Source: Bacteroidales bacterium (GTDB taxonomy: Bacteria > Bacteroidota > Bacteroidia > Bacteroidales > UBA6680). From it: DNA of 64,000 nt. The notes beneath the pieces were generated by a model. The model was not told where the DNA came from and did not search any database. It saw nothing but the letters and a program-made list of their open reading frames with translations. Location: positions 62,001-126,000 of the forward strand of contig JAOARD010000069.1 in assembly GCA_025210735.1 (NCBI GenBank), in the 5' to 3' direction. The translations under genes were made by a program, and so were the position numbers. This document shows, piece after piece, positions 25,845-34,812 of the stretch (positions within the stretch are counted from its first letter, which is position 1; each line of letters opens with the position of its first letter).

Positions 25845-25965
25845 GTAATTAATGGTAATGGTTATTTTCTAAATTATTGTTCAGAAGTTTTTGTGTATAG
25901 ATTATAGATAATGATATGATTACGGTTGTTCTGGTATTTTTCTTTCTAAGAAAAGCGAAAAAAAG

Positions 25966-25997
25966 TTGTATAATAATGTAATTAATACTTATATTTG
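25966..25997 (+). promoter_or_regulatory. promoter of tRNA-Cys
   Basis: TTG (25966-25968) is followed after 21 bases by TATATTTG (25990-25997), fitting the Bacteroidota -33/-7 pattern. The tRNA begins at 26015, so the primary transcript has a short 5' leader for RNase P removal. Confidence 0.65.
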
Positions 25998-26014
25998 CAA
26001 CCGCAAAACGCAAT

Positions 26015-26085
26015 GGTCTCGTGGCCGAGTGGCTAGGCAGTGGTCTGCAAAACCTCGTACAGCGGTTCGAATCCGCTCGAGACCT
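26015..26085 (+). tRNA. tRNA-Cys (anticodon GCA)
   Basis: The acceptor arms GGTCTCG and CGAGACC pair over seven bases. D stem GCC/GGC and T stem AGCGG/CCGCT with the loop TTCGAAT are intact, and the anticodon loop reads CTGCAAA. The discriminator base is T73, the identity base for cysteine. CCA is not encoded. The anticodon stem GTGGT/ACCTC has a T-T mismatch at its second pair. It is followed at once by its own terminator; cysS lies 4 kb downstream. Confidence 0.95.
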
Positions 26086-26086
26086 C

Positions 26087-26116
26087 AAAAAGCTCTGATT
26101 ATTCAGAGCTTTTTTT
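26087..26116 (+). terminator. rho-independent terminator of tRNA-Cys
   Basis: AGCTCTGA (26091-26098) pairs with TCAGAGCT (26103-26110) around a four-base loop, preceded by four A and followed by six T. A standard strong terminator directly after the tRNA. Confidence 0.9.
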
Positions 26117-26203
26117 GTAACTATTCTTTAGTATATACTCTATTTATCTTTGTATCATATTTTAATTTAATTAGTCTGGGACTGGTATTTATCATATATG
26201 ATA

Positions 26204-26362
26204 CTATTTAAAAGTTTTAATACTTTCTAGATATTCATAGTTTTTCTTTCGTTTTTCATACTCTTCCTTATTTACCTTTTGAGGCTTTTCTACAGACTCC
26301 AGAAGTCTTTCGATATCTCTGTTGTCAGTTATTACCGGAGTATCTTTTATTACTCTTGCCAT
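26204..26362 (-). CDS. small conserved-looking protein (52 aa), function unknown
   Basis: An ATG at 26362 starts a 52-codon frame ending with TAG at 26206-26204. The N-terminus ARVIKDTPVITDNRDIERLLE resembles short Bacteroidota proteins beginning VIKDTPxLxGxDAxRF; that family is recalled, not checked. The rest is a charged helix rich in Lys and Glu (KEEYEKRKKNYEYLE). There is no membrane segment. A possible -7 box on the same strand (TAATTTTG at 26429-26422) lies 60 bases upstream. Codon choice looks like that of its neighbours. Confidence 0.55.
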   Translation of the reverse strand: MARVIKDTPVITDNRDIERLLESVEKPQKVNKEEYEKRKKNYEYLESIKTFK

Positions 26363-26535
26363 AATAAAGTACTATCTTTTTTAGTGTTGTTTATTTTAAC
26401 GTACTTATTCTTGTTTGGGTACAAAATTAGTAAAGAAACTTTAATGTATGGTATTTGTTTGTATTTTAATGTTTTGTAAAGCACCGTTTTAGGAGATTAA
26501 TTGACGTAAATATGGATTCTGTTTTGTGTAGATAA

Positions 26536-26561
26536 CAAAAAAGCCATCTTTTCAGATGGCC
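26536..26561 (-). terminator. rho-independent terminator of the secreted-protein gene at 26588-27577
   Basis: On the minus strand GCCATCT (26560-26554) pairs with AGATGGC (26549-26543) around GAAA, followed by a run of T (26542-26536). It lies 27 bases after the stop codon at 26588. The 26363-26535 stretch beyond it holds no gene. Confidence 0.88.
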
Positions 26562-26587
26562 TTTCATATATAATATCTCTATACTTT

Positions 26588-27577
26588 CTACTTATAATAA
26601 TTACTTAATCGTTCCTTAAACAGCTTTTTGTTAACCTGATTTATCTGGATAACATAATTCTTTATCATGTTATTTCTCTCTTCAATATCTCCTTCAGAAA
26701 GTCTTTCCAGGTCGCTATATACAATCTCTTCAACAGTATAACCAAATTCATCTAACGACATTGCCACAGCAGCATTCATATCGTCAAGTATTACAATTGA
26801 TGGTATTTGCAGTGCAGAGTAGTTAAGAGCTGCTCTTAATACAGAGTTACCAATATAGTCTATCTGATCTTTACCAAGATATTTAGATGCCAGAAGAATT
26901 TTAACAAGGTCTATTCTGGCTTTCTTTTTATAGTTTGTAACATGAAGATCATTGTATTCTTCGTCGTCGGTATTCAGGAACTCCTCAATAAACGATGTTG
27001 GTAATCGGTTTAAATCGCCTATTTTTTTCTCTCTTCTCTGTCTTTTATACTCTTTCTTAGCCAGTTTTTGAGTCTCCGGAATATAGTAGCTCCACTTCAT
27101 GGTTCTTTTGTAACTCTCTGTCATTGGCTTTGGTCTCCAGTTAGATTTAGGACGTTCCAGTTTTGTCATCTTCATGTTTACATAGTTTTTTTCAAGAGCA
27201 AACAGAAGACAATTCACAAAATGTCCCCAACCACCACCAATTCTGGTATGTATAGCGTTCCAAAGAGTTCTGTTATCAACAACACGTTCGTCATAACTGT
27301 GTTGTAATGTATCTAATAAAAACTCTTTACCTTTTATCTTCTCTATTAAACTTGACTTAAGGCTTGCCGGATAATACGTTGCTTTACCATCTTTTTTATC
27401 TTTTATGTTAGAGTGATAAAGTTCGTCAACCTTAAAAACCATCTTTGAGTTATCCTGAAGAGTTACCCTTACACAGTAATCTTCATCCCAATTCATTCTT
27501 TTAACCAGATCAGTTGCTTGTGAAAATGCAGATCCGTAAAAAAGCAATACACTTACTACAGTAAATAAGATTCTCAT
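26588..27577 (-). CDS. secreted protein of unknown function
   Basis: A 329-residue protein with a signal peptide (RILFTVVSVLLFYGSAFSQA, cleaved after about residue 20). The frame is open to 27640, but the ATG at 27577 places the signal peptide at the N-terminus and is preferred. The mature part is basic and largely helical with many Lys/Arg (KKEYKRQRREKK near the middle). It contains WNAIHTRIGGGWGHF, which may be a functional site, though no family is recognised. A -7 box lies at 27630-27637. Monocistronic, with its own promoter and terminator. Confidence 0.7.
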   Translation of the reverse strand: MRILFTVVSVLLFYGSAFSQATDLVKRMNWDEDYCVRVTLQDNSKMVFKVDELYHSNIKDKKDGKATYYPASLKSSLIEKIKGKEFLLDTLQHSYDERVVDNRTLWNAIHTRIGGGWGHFVNCLLFALEKNYVNMKMTKLERPKSNWRPKPMTESYKRTMKWSYYIPETQKLAKKEYKRQRREKKIGDLNRLPTSFIEEFLNTDDEEYNDLHVTNYKKKARIDLVKILLASKYLGKDQIDYIGNSVLRAALNYSALQIPSIVILDDMNAAVAMSLDEFGYTVEEIVYSDLERLSEGDIEERNNMIKNYVIQINQVNKKLFKERLSNYYK

Positions 27578-27629
27578 AATAATACTTTTACCTATAAAAC
27601 TATACCTATAATTATGCACATTGTTGCGA

Positions 27630-27637
27630 CAAATGTA
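27630..27637 (-). promoter_or_regulatory. -7 promoter box of the secreted-protein gene
   Basis: Reads TACATTTG on the minus strand, matching TAnnTTTG. It lies 53 bases upstream of the chosen ATG at 27577, supporting that start over the one at 27640. Confidence 0.5.
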
Positions 27638-27786
27638 CATAGCAAAATAATAAAAAAGCAGTATTAATTATTAACAATTATACTGCCATATAAAAGATAT
27701 ACTATAGTTAACATAGTATAAAAAGGTGATTGCTATATTAGTATGCAGATATATAATTTGTGAAAAAATATTTACCTGCACATTGT

Positions 27787-29928
27787 TTATTCAGCAAGTT
27801 CAAAATCTAACTGCTTTTTGGCAAGGTTGGCTGCCATTACTCTTACATTAAGAGTATCTCCTAACTGAAACTTGCGGTTTGAATGTCTGCCAAGTATCAT
27901 ATAGTTCTCTTCGTCAAATATATAGTAATCGTCCTTTAGTTCGTGTATAGATATCATTCCCTCTATCAGCGTATCGGTAAGTTCTACATATATTCCCCAC
28001 TCTGTAACACCTGATATAACACCTGTAAAGTCCTCGCCTATTTTATCCATCATAAACTCAACAGCCTTATACTTTATAGATGTTCTCTCGGCTTCAGCAG
28101 CTCTCTTCTCCATATCAACAGAGTGCTGGCACATCTTTTCATATGTTGCTGCATCCTGACTTTTTGCTTTGTTCAGGTACATATTCAGCAGCCTGTGTAC
28201 CATCATATCGGGGTATCGGCGTATTGGAGAAGTAAAGTGAGTATAGAATTCAAAATTAAGACCGTAGTGCCCGATATTCTTTGTAGAGTATTCTGCTTTT
28301 GCCATTGTACGCACAGCAAGTGTCTCAATAAGATTCTGTTCTTTTTTACCTTTAACCTCATCAAGCAACGAATTAATAGATGATGATACACCAGATGCTG
28401 ATGATGAGATATTGTAACCGAATCGTTTTATAAAGCTTGTAAAGTTCTCAAACTTTTCCTGATTAGGTTTGTCATGTATCCTGTATACAAATGTTTTTGG
28501 TTTAGCACCCTCTTTACGCTTTTTGCCAATAAATGCTGCAACATGTCTGTTTGCAAGTAACATGAACTCCTCAATCAATCTGTTTGTATCGCCATGCTCT
28601 TTAAAGTAAACCCTAAGTGGCTTTCCATCTTTGTCAATGTCAAATTTAGTTTCAACCCTGTCAAAACTAATAGCCCCGTTTCTGAACCTACTTTTCCTGA
28701 TAGATTTAGCCATTGTATCAAGCAGGTTTAGTTCCTGATACAACAGACCTTCTTTATTGTCCAGGATATCCTGGGCCTCTTCATATGTGAATCGTTTATC
28801 CGATTTAATAACTGTTCTTCCGAACCATTCAGATTTTACGTTACCATCAACATCCAGATTAAATATTGCAGAGAAGCATAGTTTCTCCTCATCAGGACGT
28901 AATGAACATATGCCATTTGACAACCTTTCTGGAAGCATAGGCACAACTCTGTCTACAAGATATACTGATGTAGCTCTGTTGTATGCCTCCTCTTCAAGAA
29001 TTGTGTCTGGTTTTACATAGTGAGTAACATCTGCAATATGTACACCTATCTCCCACTCATCTTCGTTAAGTTGCTTTACCGATATCGCATCATCAAAATC
29101 TTTGGCATCATGCGGATCAATGGTAAATGTTGTAATATCCCTTAAATCTCTGCGCTCAGATATCTCTTCCTCGGTTATTACATCGCTTATTTTTTCAGCC
29201 TCTTTGTCTACCTCTTGCGGGAATGTATACGGAAGATCAAACTCTGCTAATATTGCGTGCATCTCGGTATCATTCTCGCCCGGAACACCAAGTACATCGG
29301 TTATCTCCCCAAACGGGTTACGTGCTCTTTCTGGCCAATCAGTAATACGACCAATTGCCTTTTCGCCATTCTTTGCACCGTTAAGTTTCTCTTTAGGTAT
29401 ATATAGGTCATAAGGCATCTGTTTTCCCTCAATAACAAGAAACGATATGTTTCCTCTTATCTCAACAATACCTACAAACGAATCTCGCTTACGTTCTATA
29501 ATTTCAATTACTTTTCCTTCCGGACGCCCCTTTTTCTTTTTTGCGTATAGTTCAACCTTAACAGTATCTCCATGTAGAGCCCTTTTAAGGTTTACATGGT
29601 TTACAAAAGTATCTTCTTTAATATCATCAGATATTATATATGCATTTCCGCTTAAAGCCAGATCAACTTTTCCTGTAATAAATCTGGTTGTAGGAACCAT
29701 TTTAAATTTACCAAGGTATACCTCTTCCAGAAAACCTTCGTCTTTAAGAGTATATAATGATTGGGTAACAAGTTTTTTACCGGAGATCTCTTTTACACCA
29801 AGTTCTTTGGATATTTGTTTGTAGTTGTATGTTTTAGATGGATTGTTCTCAAATATATAAACTATCCCTTTTATTAAGCTCTTTTTTGTTTTTCGCTCTC
29901 TTTTTCTCTTTAATTTCTTTTTAGACAT
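27787..29928 (-). CDS. rnr: ribonuclease R
   Basis: A 713-residue 3'-5' exoribonuclease of the RNB family. It starts with a basic stretch (KKKLKRKRERKTKK) and a winged-helix-like domain, then cold-shock domains (about 70-230), the RNB catalytic core with FTIDPHDAKDFDDAISV (metal-binding aspartates near residue 270-280) and a C-terminal S1 domain (about 635-710). The TSPIRRYPDMMVHR segment is typical of the RNB core end. It degrades structured RNA and helps in rRNA quality control. A -7 box lies just upstream. Confidence 0.96.
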   Translation of the reverse strand: MSKKKLKRKRERKTKKSLIKGIVYIFENNPSKTYNYKQISKELGVKEISGKKLVTQSLYTLKDEGFLEEVYLGKFKMVPTTRFITGKVDLALSGNAYIISDDIKEDTFVNHVNLKRALHGDTVKVELYAKKKKGRPEGKVIEIIERKRDSFVGIVEIRGNISFLVIEGKQMPYDLYIPKEKLNGAKNGEKAIGRITDWPERARNPFGEITDVLGVPGENDTEMHAILAEFDLPYTFPQEVDKEAEKISDVITEEEISERRDLRDITTFTIDPHDAKDFDDAISVKQLNEDEWEIGVHIADVTHYVKPDTILEEEAYNRATSVYLVDRVVPMLPERLSNGICSLRPDEEKLCFSAIFNLDVDGNVKSEWFGRTVIKSDKRFTYEEAQDILDNKEGLLYQELNLLDTMAKSIRKSRFRNGAISFDRVETKFDIDKDGKPLRVYFKEHGDTNRLIEEFMLLANRHVAAFIGKKRKEGAKPKTFVYRIHDKPNQEKFENFTSFIKRFGYNISSSASGVSSSINSLLDEVKGKKEQNLIETLAVRTMAKAEYSTKNIGHYGLNFEFYTHFTSPIRRYPDMMVHRLLNMYLNKAKSQDAATYEKMCQHSVDMEKRAAEAERTSIKYKAVEFMMDKIGEDFTGVISGVTEWGIYVELTDTLIEGMISIHELKDDYYIFDEENYMILGRHSNRKFQLGDTLNVRVMAANLAKKQLDFELAE

Positions 29929-29948
29929 ATATGTATTTTGTATATGTG

Positions 29949-29956
29949 CAAAGATA
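29949..29956 (-). promoter_or_regulatory. -7 promoter box of rnr
   Basis: Reads TATCTTTG on the minus strand, a TAnnTTTG match 20 bases before the rnr ATG at 29928, so the leader is about 15 bases. Confidence 0.5.
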
Positions 29957-30063
29957 AGCTAATTAATTCAACATATACTAAATAAGGTATCTACATAACA
30001 ATAATTTAACAATTATAAACATGCTGATAACCAATAAATGAATACATAACAAAAAATAATTGC

Positions 30064-30071
30064 TAATTTTG
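30064..30071 (+). promoter_or_regulatory. -7 promoter box of cysS
   Basis: TAATTTTG matches TAnnTTTG and lies 29 bases before the cysS ATG at 30101. The -33 region is not distinct. Confidence 0.5.
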
Positions 30072-30100
30072 CAGGCTTAATACTTTAAAATAAAGAGGAA

Positions 30101-31567
30101 ATGCAACAGGTACTTAACATTTACAATTCGCTATCTAGGAAGAAAGAGGAGTTTAAACCGCTCAATGCACCTAACGTAGGTCTGTATGTTTGTGGGCCTA
30201 CTGTATATGGCGATCCTCATTTAGGACATGCACGTCCGTCAATAACCTTTGATGTACTTTTCAGATATCTTACGCATATTGGATATAAGGTAAGATATGT
30301 AAGAAATATTACCGATGTAGGGCATTTGGAAAATGATGCAGATGCCGGAGAAGATAAGATTGCAAAGAAAGCAAGATTAGAGCAATTAGAGCCAATGGAG
30401 GTAGTGCAGTATTATACAAATCGTTATCACGATTATATGAATATGCTGAATGTATTACCACCAAGTATTGAACCTACTGCTTCTGGTCATATTATTGAGC
30501 AGCAGGAGATGATAAGAGAGATTCTGAAAAATGGGTATGCTTATGAGAGTAATGGTTCTATATACTTTGATGTAAAGAAGTATAACGAAAAATTTGGGTA
30601 CGGAACACTTTCAGGCAGAAACATAGAGGAGATGATGTCAAATACAAGAGAGCTTGACGGACAGTCTGAGAAGAGAAGCTCTGTTGATTTTGCATTATGG
30701 AAGAAAGCTGCGCCAGAACATATAATGCGTTGGCCATCGGAATGGAGTCTTGGTTTCCCGGGGTGGCACCTTGAATGTTCTGTGATGAGTAGAAAATATC
30801 TTGGCGATAAATTTGATATTCACGGTGGTGGAATGGATCTTAAATTCCCGCACCATGAGTGTGAAATAGCACAAAATACTGCTGCTGATGGTGGTGCTTC
30901 TGTTCAGTATTGGATGCATAATAATATGATTACCATTAATGGTCAGAAGATGGGTAAATCGTTAGGTAATTTTATTACCCTTGAGCAGATGTTCTCAGGC
31001 GAACATGAACTGCTTGAGCAAGCTTACTCTCCAATGACAATCAGATTTTTTATATTACAAGCACAGTATCGTGGTACGCTTGATTTCTCAAATGAAGCTC
31101 TTCAGGCAGCGCAAAAAGGTTTACAAAAACTGTTTAAGGCAATAACTGTTCTTGATAAGATTAAGGCTTCTGATAAATCATCGGTTAATATAGATGATCT
31201 TAATCAGAAATGTTTTAATGCAATAAACGATGATATAAACACACCTGTATTAATTGCTAATCTTTTTGATGGGGTTAAAATGATTAATTCTATAAATGAG
31301 AATAAAGAGACAGTTACACAGGATGATCTGGATAAACTTAAGTTTATATTCAAGACTTTTGTAAAAGATGTAATGGGTCTTGTAGAGGAGAGTGAAGCAA
31401 CTAACGATTCGCTTACAGATTCTCTGATAGAGATGCTTGTAAATATAAGACACGATGCAAAGATATCTAAGGATTGGTCTACGGCGGACAGAGTACGCGA
31501 TGAACTAAAGAAACTGGGTGTCACTATAAAAGATGAAAAAGAGGGGTACTCCTGGGATATTGAATAA
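30101..31567 (+). CDS. cysS: cysteinyl-tRNA synthetase
   Basis: A 488-residue class Ia synthetase. The HIGH motif is HLGH (40-43) in [10 protein letters not shown], and the KMSKS loop is KMGKS (283-287). Zinc ligands are Cys31 in [10 protein letters not shown], the Cys in WHLECSVMS and the His and Cys in [10 protein letters not shown]. It charges tRNA-Cys, whose gene is 4 kb upstream on the same strand. The C-terminal helical domain includes [16 protein letters not shown]. It is monocistronic, with a -7 box before and a terminator after. Confidence 0.97.
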   Translation: MQQVLNIYNSLSRKKEEFKPLNAPNVGLYVCGPTVYGDPHLGHARPSITFDVLFRYLTHIGYKVRYVRNITDVGHLENDADAGEDKIAKKARLEQLEPMEVVQYYTNRYHDYMNMLNVLPPSIEPTASGHIIEQQEMIREILKNGYAYESNGSIYFDVKKYNEKFGYGTLSGRNIEEMMSNTRELDGQSEKRSSVDFALWKKAAPEHIMRWPSEWSLGFPGWHLECSVMSRKYLGDKFDIHGGGMDLKFPHHECEIAQNTAADGGASVQYWMHNNMITINGQKMGKSLGNFITLEQMFSGEHELLEQAYSPMTIRFFILQAQYRGTLDFSNEALQAAQKGLQKLFKAITVLDKIKASDKSSVNIDDLNQKCFNAINDDINTPVLIANLFDGVKMINSINENKETVTQDDLDKLKFIFKTFVKDVMGLVEESEATNDSLTDSLIEMLVNIRHDAKISKDWSTADRVRDELKKLGVTIKDEKEGYSWDIE

Positions 31568-31586
31568 AACTTGAATTCACTTATAT

Positions 31587-31616
31587 AAAAAAGATGCTTA
31601 TTGGCATCTTTTTTTT
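31587..31616 (+). terminator. rho-independent terminator of cysS
   Basis: GATGC (31593-31597) pairs with GCATC (31604-31608), extended by flanking A and T runs, and followed by eight T. It lies about 20 bases after the cysS stop. Confidence 0.85.
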
Positions 31617-31688
31617 GGTTTTATATCAAATCTAAATAAGCCTTTACGTATATTTCTAGTCAAATAACTGAACCAAAACATACAATCG

Positions 31689-32924
31689 ATGACTGGAAGA
31701 TTTACTGCTATTCTGCTAATAACTCTATTATCCTTTGCAAATCAGTGTTATGCAAATAAATTTATTTCTCTTAAAAAGAAAAAGAGTGAAAAAATTGTTT
31801 TACCGTTTGAGCTAATAAATAATCTTATTGTTGTTAAAATGAAGGTAAATAATTCATCAGAATTAAATTTCATTTTAGATACAGGACTTAAGAATACAAT
31901 TGTTACGGAACTAAGTTATTATGATACTTTAGAGATAAAACATGCACGTATAACCACTTTAAGTGGATTAGGGGGAGATAGCCCTTTGAAAGTATATGAG
32001 TCAAAGGGTAATACATTTGATTTTGGAAAGATAAGAGTAGAAAATCAGAATCTGTATGTTATGGCAGAAAAGGTATTTCATATATCAGAATTGTTAGGTA
32101 TGCCCATACATGGTATAATTGGACACTCTGTATTAAAGGAATATATATCTGACATAAATTACGTACAGAGACGTATTGTTTTATATAAGAGTTCAGATTA
32201 TAAGTTTAAACCCAAAGGTAAATGGGATAGTCATGATATTGAATTAATAGGAGATAAACCTTATATGTACTGTACAGTTATAACCCACAAAAGTGATACA
32301 ATAAGTGTAAAAATGCTTCTTGATACCGGAGCAAGTCAGGCAATGTGGCTTGATAAGAACTCTCATAATAAGATTAGTTTACCGGAAAGATCAGTGGAGA
32401 CACATTTAGGAATGGGGCTTAACGGATCTATTACGGGTAGTGTTGGGGTTATAAATAATATTATTTTGGGACGGTATAATCTAAAGAATCCGTTTTGTGC
32501 ATTTCCTGATTCATCCTCTTTGCATGGTTATACAAGCATAGATAATAGAAATGGTAGTATTGGGTCAAATATACTTCGTAAATTCAGAATGGTAATTGAC
32601 TATAAAAAAGGAAAACTATACTTAAAGAGGAGCGCATATTACAACAATAAATTCTTTTTTAATGTGAGTGGTTTAGAGATTGGAACACCTATTCCTGGTA
32701 TTCCTGTTTATGAGGTTTACAATATTAACCAAGCATCAAATGCATATAAATCAGGTTTAAGAAAGAGAGATCAGATAGTATCAATAAATAATAAGGATTT
32801 AATTGATATGACACTATCGGAAATAAACGGTTTTATTGAAGAAAGGCAAGGACGTAAGTTATATCTTAAGGTGTTAAGAAATAATAAAGAAGAAAGTATA
32901 ACGTTCAGGCTCGAAACTTTATAA
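31689..32924 (+). CDS. secreted retropepsin-like aspartic protease with C-terminal PDZ domain
   Basis: A 411-residue protein with a signal peptide (about residues 1-22, ending SFANQCYA). It contains two retropepsin-type motifs in one chain: Asp64 in FILDTGLKNTIV and Asp212 in LLDTGASQAMWL, so both halves of an aspartic-protease active site are in one polypeptide. A PDZ domain follows (about 325-405, with YKSGLRKRDQIVSINNKDL). It probably acts in the periplasm or on an envelope substrate. It stands alone between the cysS terminator and a conserved gene. Confidence 0.85.
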   Translation: MTGRFTAILLITLLSFANQCYANKFISLKKKKSEKIVLPFELINNLIVVKMKVNNSSELNFILDTGLKNTIVTELSYYDTLEIKHARITTLSGLGGDSPLKVYESKGNTFDFGKIRVENQNLYVMAEKVFHISELLGMPIHGIIGHSVLKEYISDINYVQRRIVLYKSSDYKFKPKGKWDSHDIELIGDKPYMYCTVITHKSDTISVKMLLDTGASQAMWLDKNSHNKISLPERSVETHLGMGLNGSITGSVGVINNIILGRYNLKNPFCAFPDSSSLHGYTSIDNRNGSIGSNILRKFRMVIDYKKGKLYLKRSAYYNNKFFFNVSGLEIGTPIPGIPVYEVYNINQASNAYKSGLRKRDQIVSINNKDLIDMTLSEINGFIEERQGRKLYLKVLRNNKEESITFRLETL

Positions 32925-32975
32925 TGTTAATATGTAACCTTTGACGAAAGTCTGCGTATATATTGGTCGAACAGC

Positions 32976-33005
32976 TTGATTTATCATTATAAATTGATAT
33001 CTTCG
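32976..33005 (+). promoter_or_regulatory. promoter of the gene at 33041
   Basis: TTG (32976-32978), 19-base spacer, then TATCTTCG (32998-33005), one base off TAnnTTTG. The ATG at 33041 lies 35 bases downstream. Confidence 0.5.
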
Positions 33006-33040
33006 CACTTGATAGATCAAGTAAAAAAATATAATAGATA

Positions 33041-33775
33041 ATGCCATACCGCAGACTCCCAAACACTGACAGAGCAAGACTCCGTGCAATAAAAGCAGCA
33101 TATCAAAAGGGGAAGCAAATACCACCTTTTAAGCTGGCTTTTTCTCAGAATGCGTTTCAAAGGTTGCAGTCATTCTATACAAGCTTTGAACAATCTATCA
33201 ATAATTACAATAATACCTTTAAGGTTCAGACAGAACGGAACAAGGAGTACATATTGCTGCATAAAAAAGCAAAACTGTATGTATCTCACTTTATTCAGGT
33301 AATGAATCTGGCTGTTGCTCGTGAAGAGCTTAAACCCGAAGTAAGAGAGTTCTATGGCATAGATAAAGATGAGAAGCGGGTGCCATCGCTTAATACAGAA
33401 AAAGAACTTGTATACTGGGGAGAGAAGATTATTGAAGGAGAAACAACCAGAACTTTCAAAGGGCAAACGCCAATTACAAACCCAACTATTGCAGTTGTGA
33501 GAGTAAGGTTTGAGAATTTTAAAGAGGCTTTAAATAATCAGAAAGTTCTTCAGCAAAATAGTCATAGAGCACTTAAAAAACTATCTGATATGCGTACAGA
33601 GGCAGATCAGATAATTCTTCAGGTCTGGAATGAAGTTGAGGCCTCTTTTAAGGATATGGAAGAGAAAGAACGCCTTGAGAGTGCCTCAGAATATGGTGTT
33701 GTATATGTTTATCGTAAAAGTGAGAAGGCAAAACGAATCACAGAATCATCAGCCGGTGATCTTGAAACTGTCTGA
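33041..33775 (+). CDS. conserved protein of unknown function, mostly helical
   Basis: A 244-residue protein without signal peptide. The N-terminus PYRRLPNTDRARLRAIKAA looks like a strongly conserved signature of a Bacteroidota family that I recall but cannot name. The body is long amphipathic helices (FTSFEQ..NNYNNTFK..TERNKEY, later HRALKKLSDMRTEADQ), with a helical-bundle look. The C-terminal 27 bases overlap the convergent CPBP gene. Function unknown. Confidence 0.75.
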   Translation: MPYRRLPNTDRARLRAIKAAYQKGKQIPPFKLAFSQNAFQRLQSFYTSFEQSINNYNNTFKVQTERNKEYILLHKKAKLYVSHFIQVMNLAVAREELKPEVREFYGIDKDEKRVPSLNTEKELVYWGEKIIEGETTRTFKGQTPITNPTIAVVRVRFENFKEALNNQKVLQQNSHRALKKLSDMRTEADQIILQVWNEVEASFKDMEEKERLESASEYGVVYVYRKSEKAKRITESSAGDLETV

Positions 33776-34750
33776 CTCAGCTTTTCTTTGTTTACTTATT
33801 CTAAAAAACATAATTAGTAATATGTAAACTATTACTGCGCTTATTATTCCGGCAATGAATAGTGTTGTTTCAGAGTATAGTTCTGTGCTTCCTGAAGAGG
33901 ATAATTCAGGGTTATAGTATATAGTAATTACTGCAATAGCATTATTAATAAAGTGTGCTATAATAGGGTACCATATATTCTTACTCCAAACAAACATATA
34001 ACCAAGAATAATACCCATTAACATTCTGGGAATAAAACCAAGAAACTGAAAATGGACAGCACTGAATATTGCAGCAGTAATAATTACTCCTATGTGTACA
34101 TTGCTTGTTTTGTTAACTATTGCTTTTTGTATTAAACCACGAAAGAAAAGCTCCTCTCCCACTGCCGGTAATAGTGCTATTACAAACAGATTAGCAAGTA
34201 GTATTGTAAAGTTATCTGCTCTTAAAAGACTATCTGTAATTTCAGCCGATCTTAACTCTGAGCTATAAACCCATTCAGGAAAAGGTAAATAATGATTTAT
34301 CTTGGCAAGCATCATTATTAAAAATATTGCTATTGGCATTAATATTATTGCAATAATGAGTTTTCTGCCAGAAGGAATTTTATTTAAACCAAAATACCTA
34401 CCAATGCTACCGCCTGAAATGAACAGTATAAATAGAGCAGGAATAATAAAGAAACCTATAGTAGTTATTCCCTGAAAGTATCTTATTACATCAGAATCTG
34501 ATGATAGAGACTCAAAAATGTTCTCAGAGGTATAATTGAAAAACATTGTACCTAATGATGCGCCAAATACAAAAATAACCATGTATGAAGCAAACGACAC
34601 AAAAAAGAAATAAAACAACTTTTTAATTACTGACCACTCTTCAAACTTTATATATCTCATCTGTACTACTATTTTATTGAATAAGTTGATGCGCAAAACT
34701 AACAACAAAACTGTAAGTATAAAAACTAAGGATATCAAATATATTTTCAC
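33749..34750 (-). CDS. CPBP family intramembrane glutamic endopeptidase
   Basis: A polytopic membrane protein with the CAAX-protease/bacteriocin-processing signature: GEELFFRGL (EExxxR), then a His in FSAVHFQFLGF and a further His-Asn in IIAHFINNAIAV. About eight helices are predicted. The start is uncertain: the frame begins at 34750, but a -7 box at 34694-34701 would place transcription inside it, and the ATG at 34660 (MRYIKFEEW) gives the more usual N-terminus. The 3' end overlaps the convergent gene by 27 bases. Substrate unknown. Confidence 0.88.
   Translation of the reverse strand: MKIYLISLVFILTVLLLVLRINLFNKIVVQMRYIKFEEWSVIKKLFYFFFVSFASYMVIFVFGASLGTMFFNYTSENIFESLSSDSDVIRYFQGITTIGFFIIPALFILFISGGSIGRYFGLNKIPSGRKLIIAIILMPIAIFLIMMLAKINHYLPFPEWVYSSELRSAEITDSLLRADNFTILLANLFVIALLPAVGEELFFRGLIQKAIVNKTSNVHIGVIITAAIFSAVHFQFLGFIPRMLMGIILGYMFVWSKNIWYPIIAHFINNAIAVITIYYNPELSSSGSTELYSETTLFIAGIISAVIVYILLIMFFRISKQRKAESDSFKITG
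34694..34701 (-). promoter_or_regulatory. -7 box candidate for the CPBP gene
   Basis: Reads TAGTTTTG on the minus strand, matching TAnnTTTG. If used, it rules out the long start at 34750 and supports the ATG at 34660. Confidence 0.4.
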
Positions 34751-34761
34751 AAACTCCTGAA

Positions 34762-34795
34762 TTGTAAAACCATTAACTAAAAAACATTATTTTTG
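34762..34795 (+). promoter_or_regulatory. promoter of dusB
   Basis: TTG (34762-34764) and TATTTTTG (34788-34795) are spaced by 23 bases. The GTG start of dusB is 17 bases further on, so the leader is about a dozen bases. Confidence 0.5.
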
Positions 34796-34812
34796 CACAA
34801 AATTTTTTTGCC

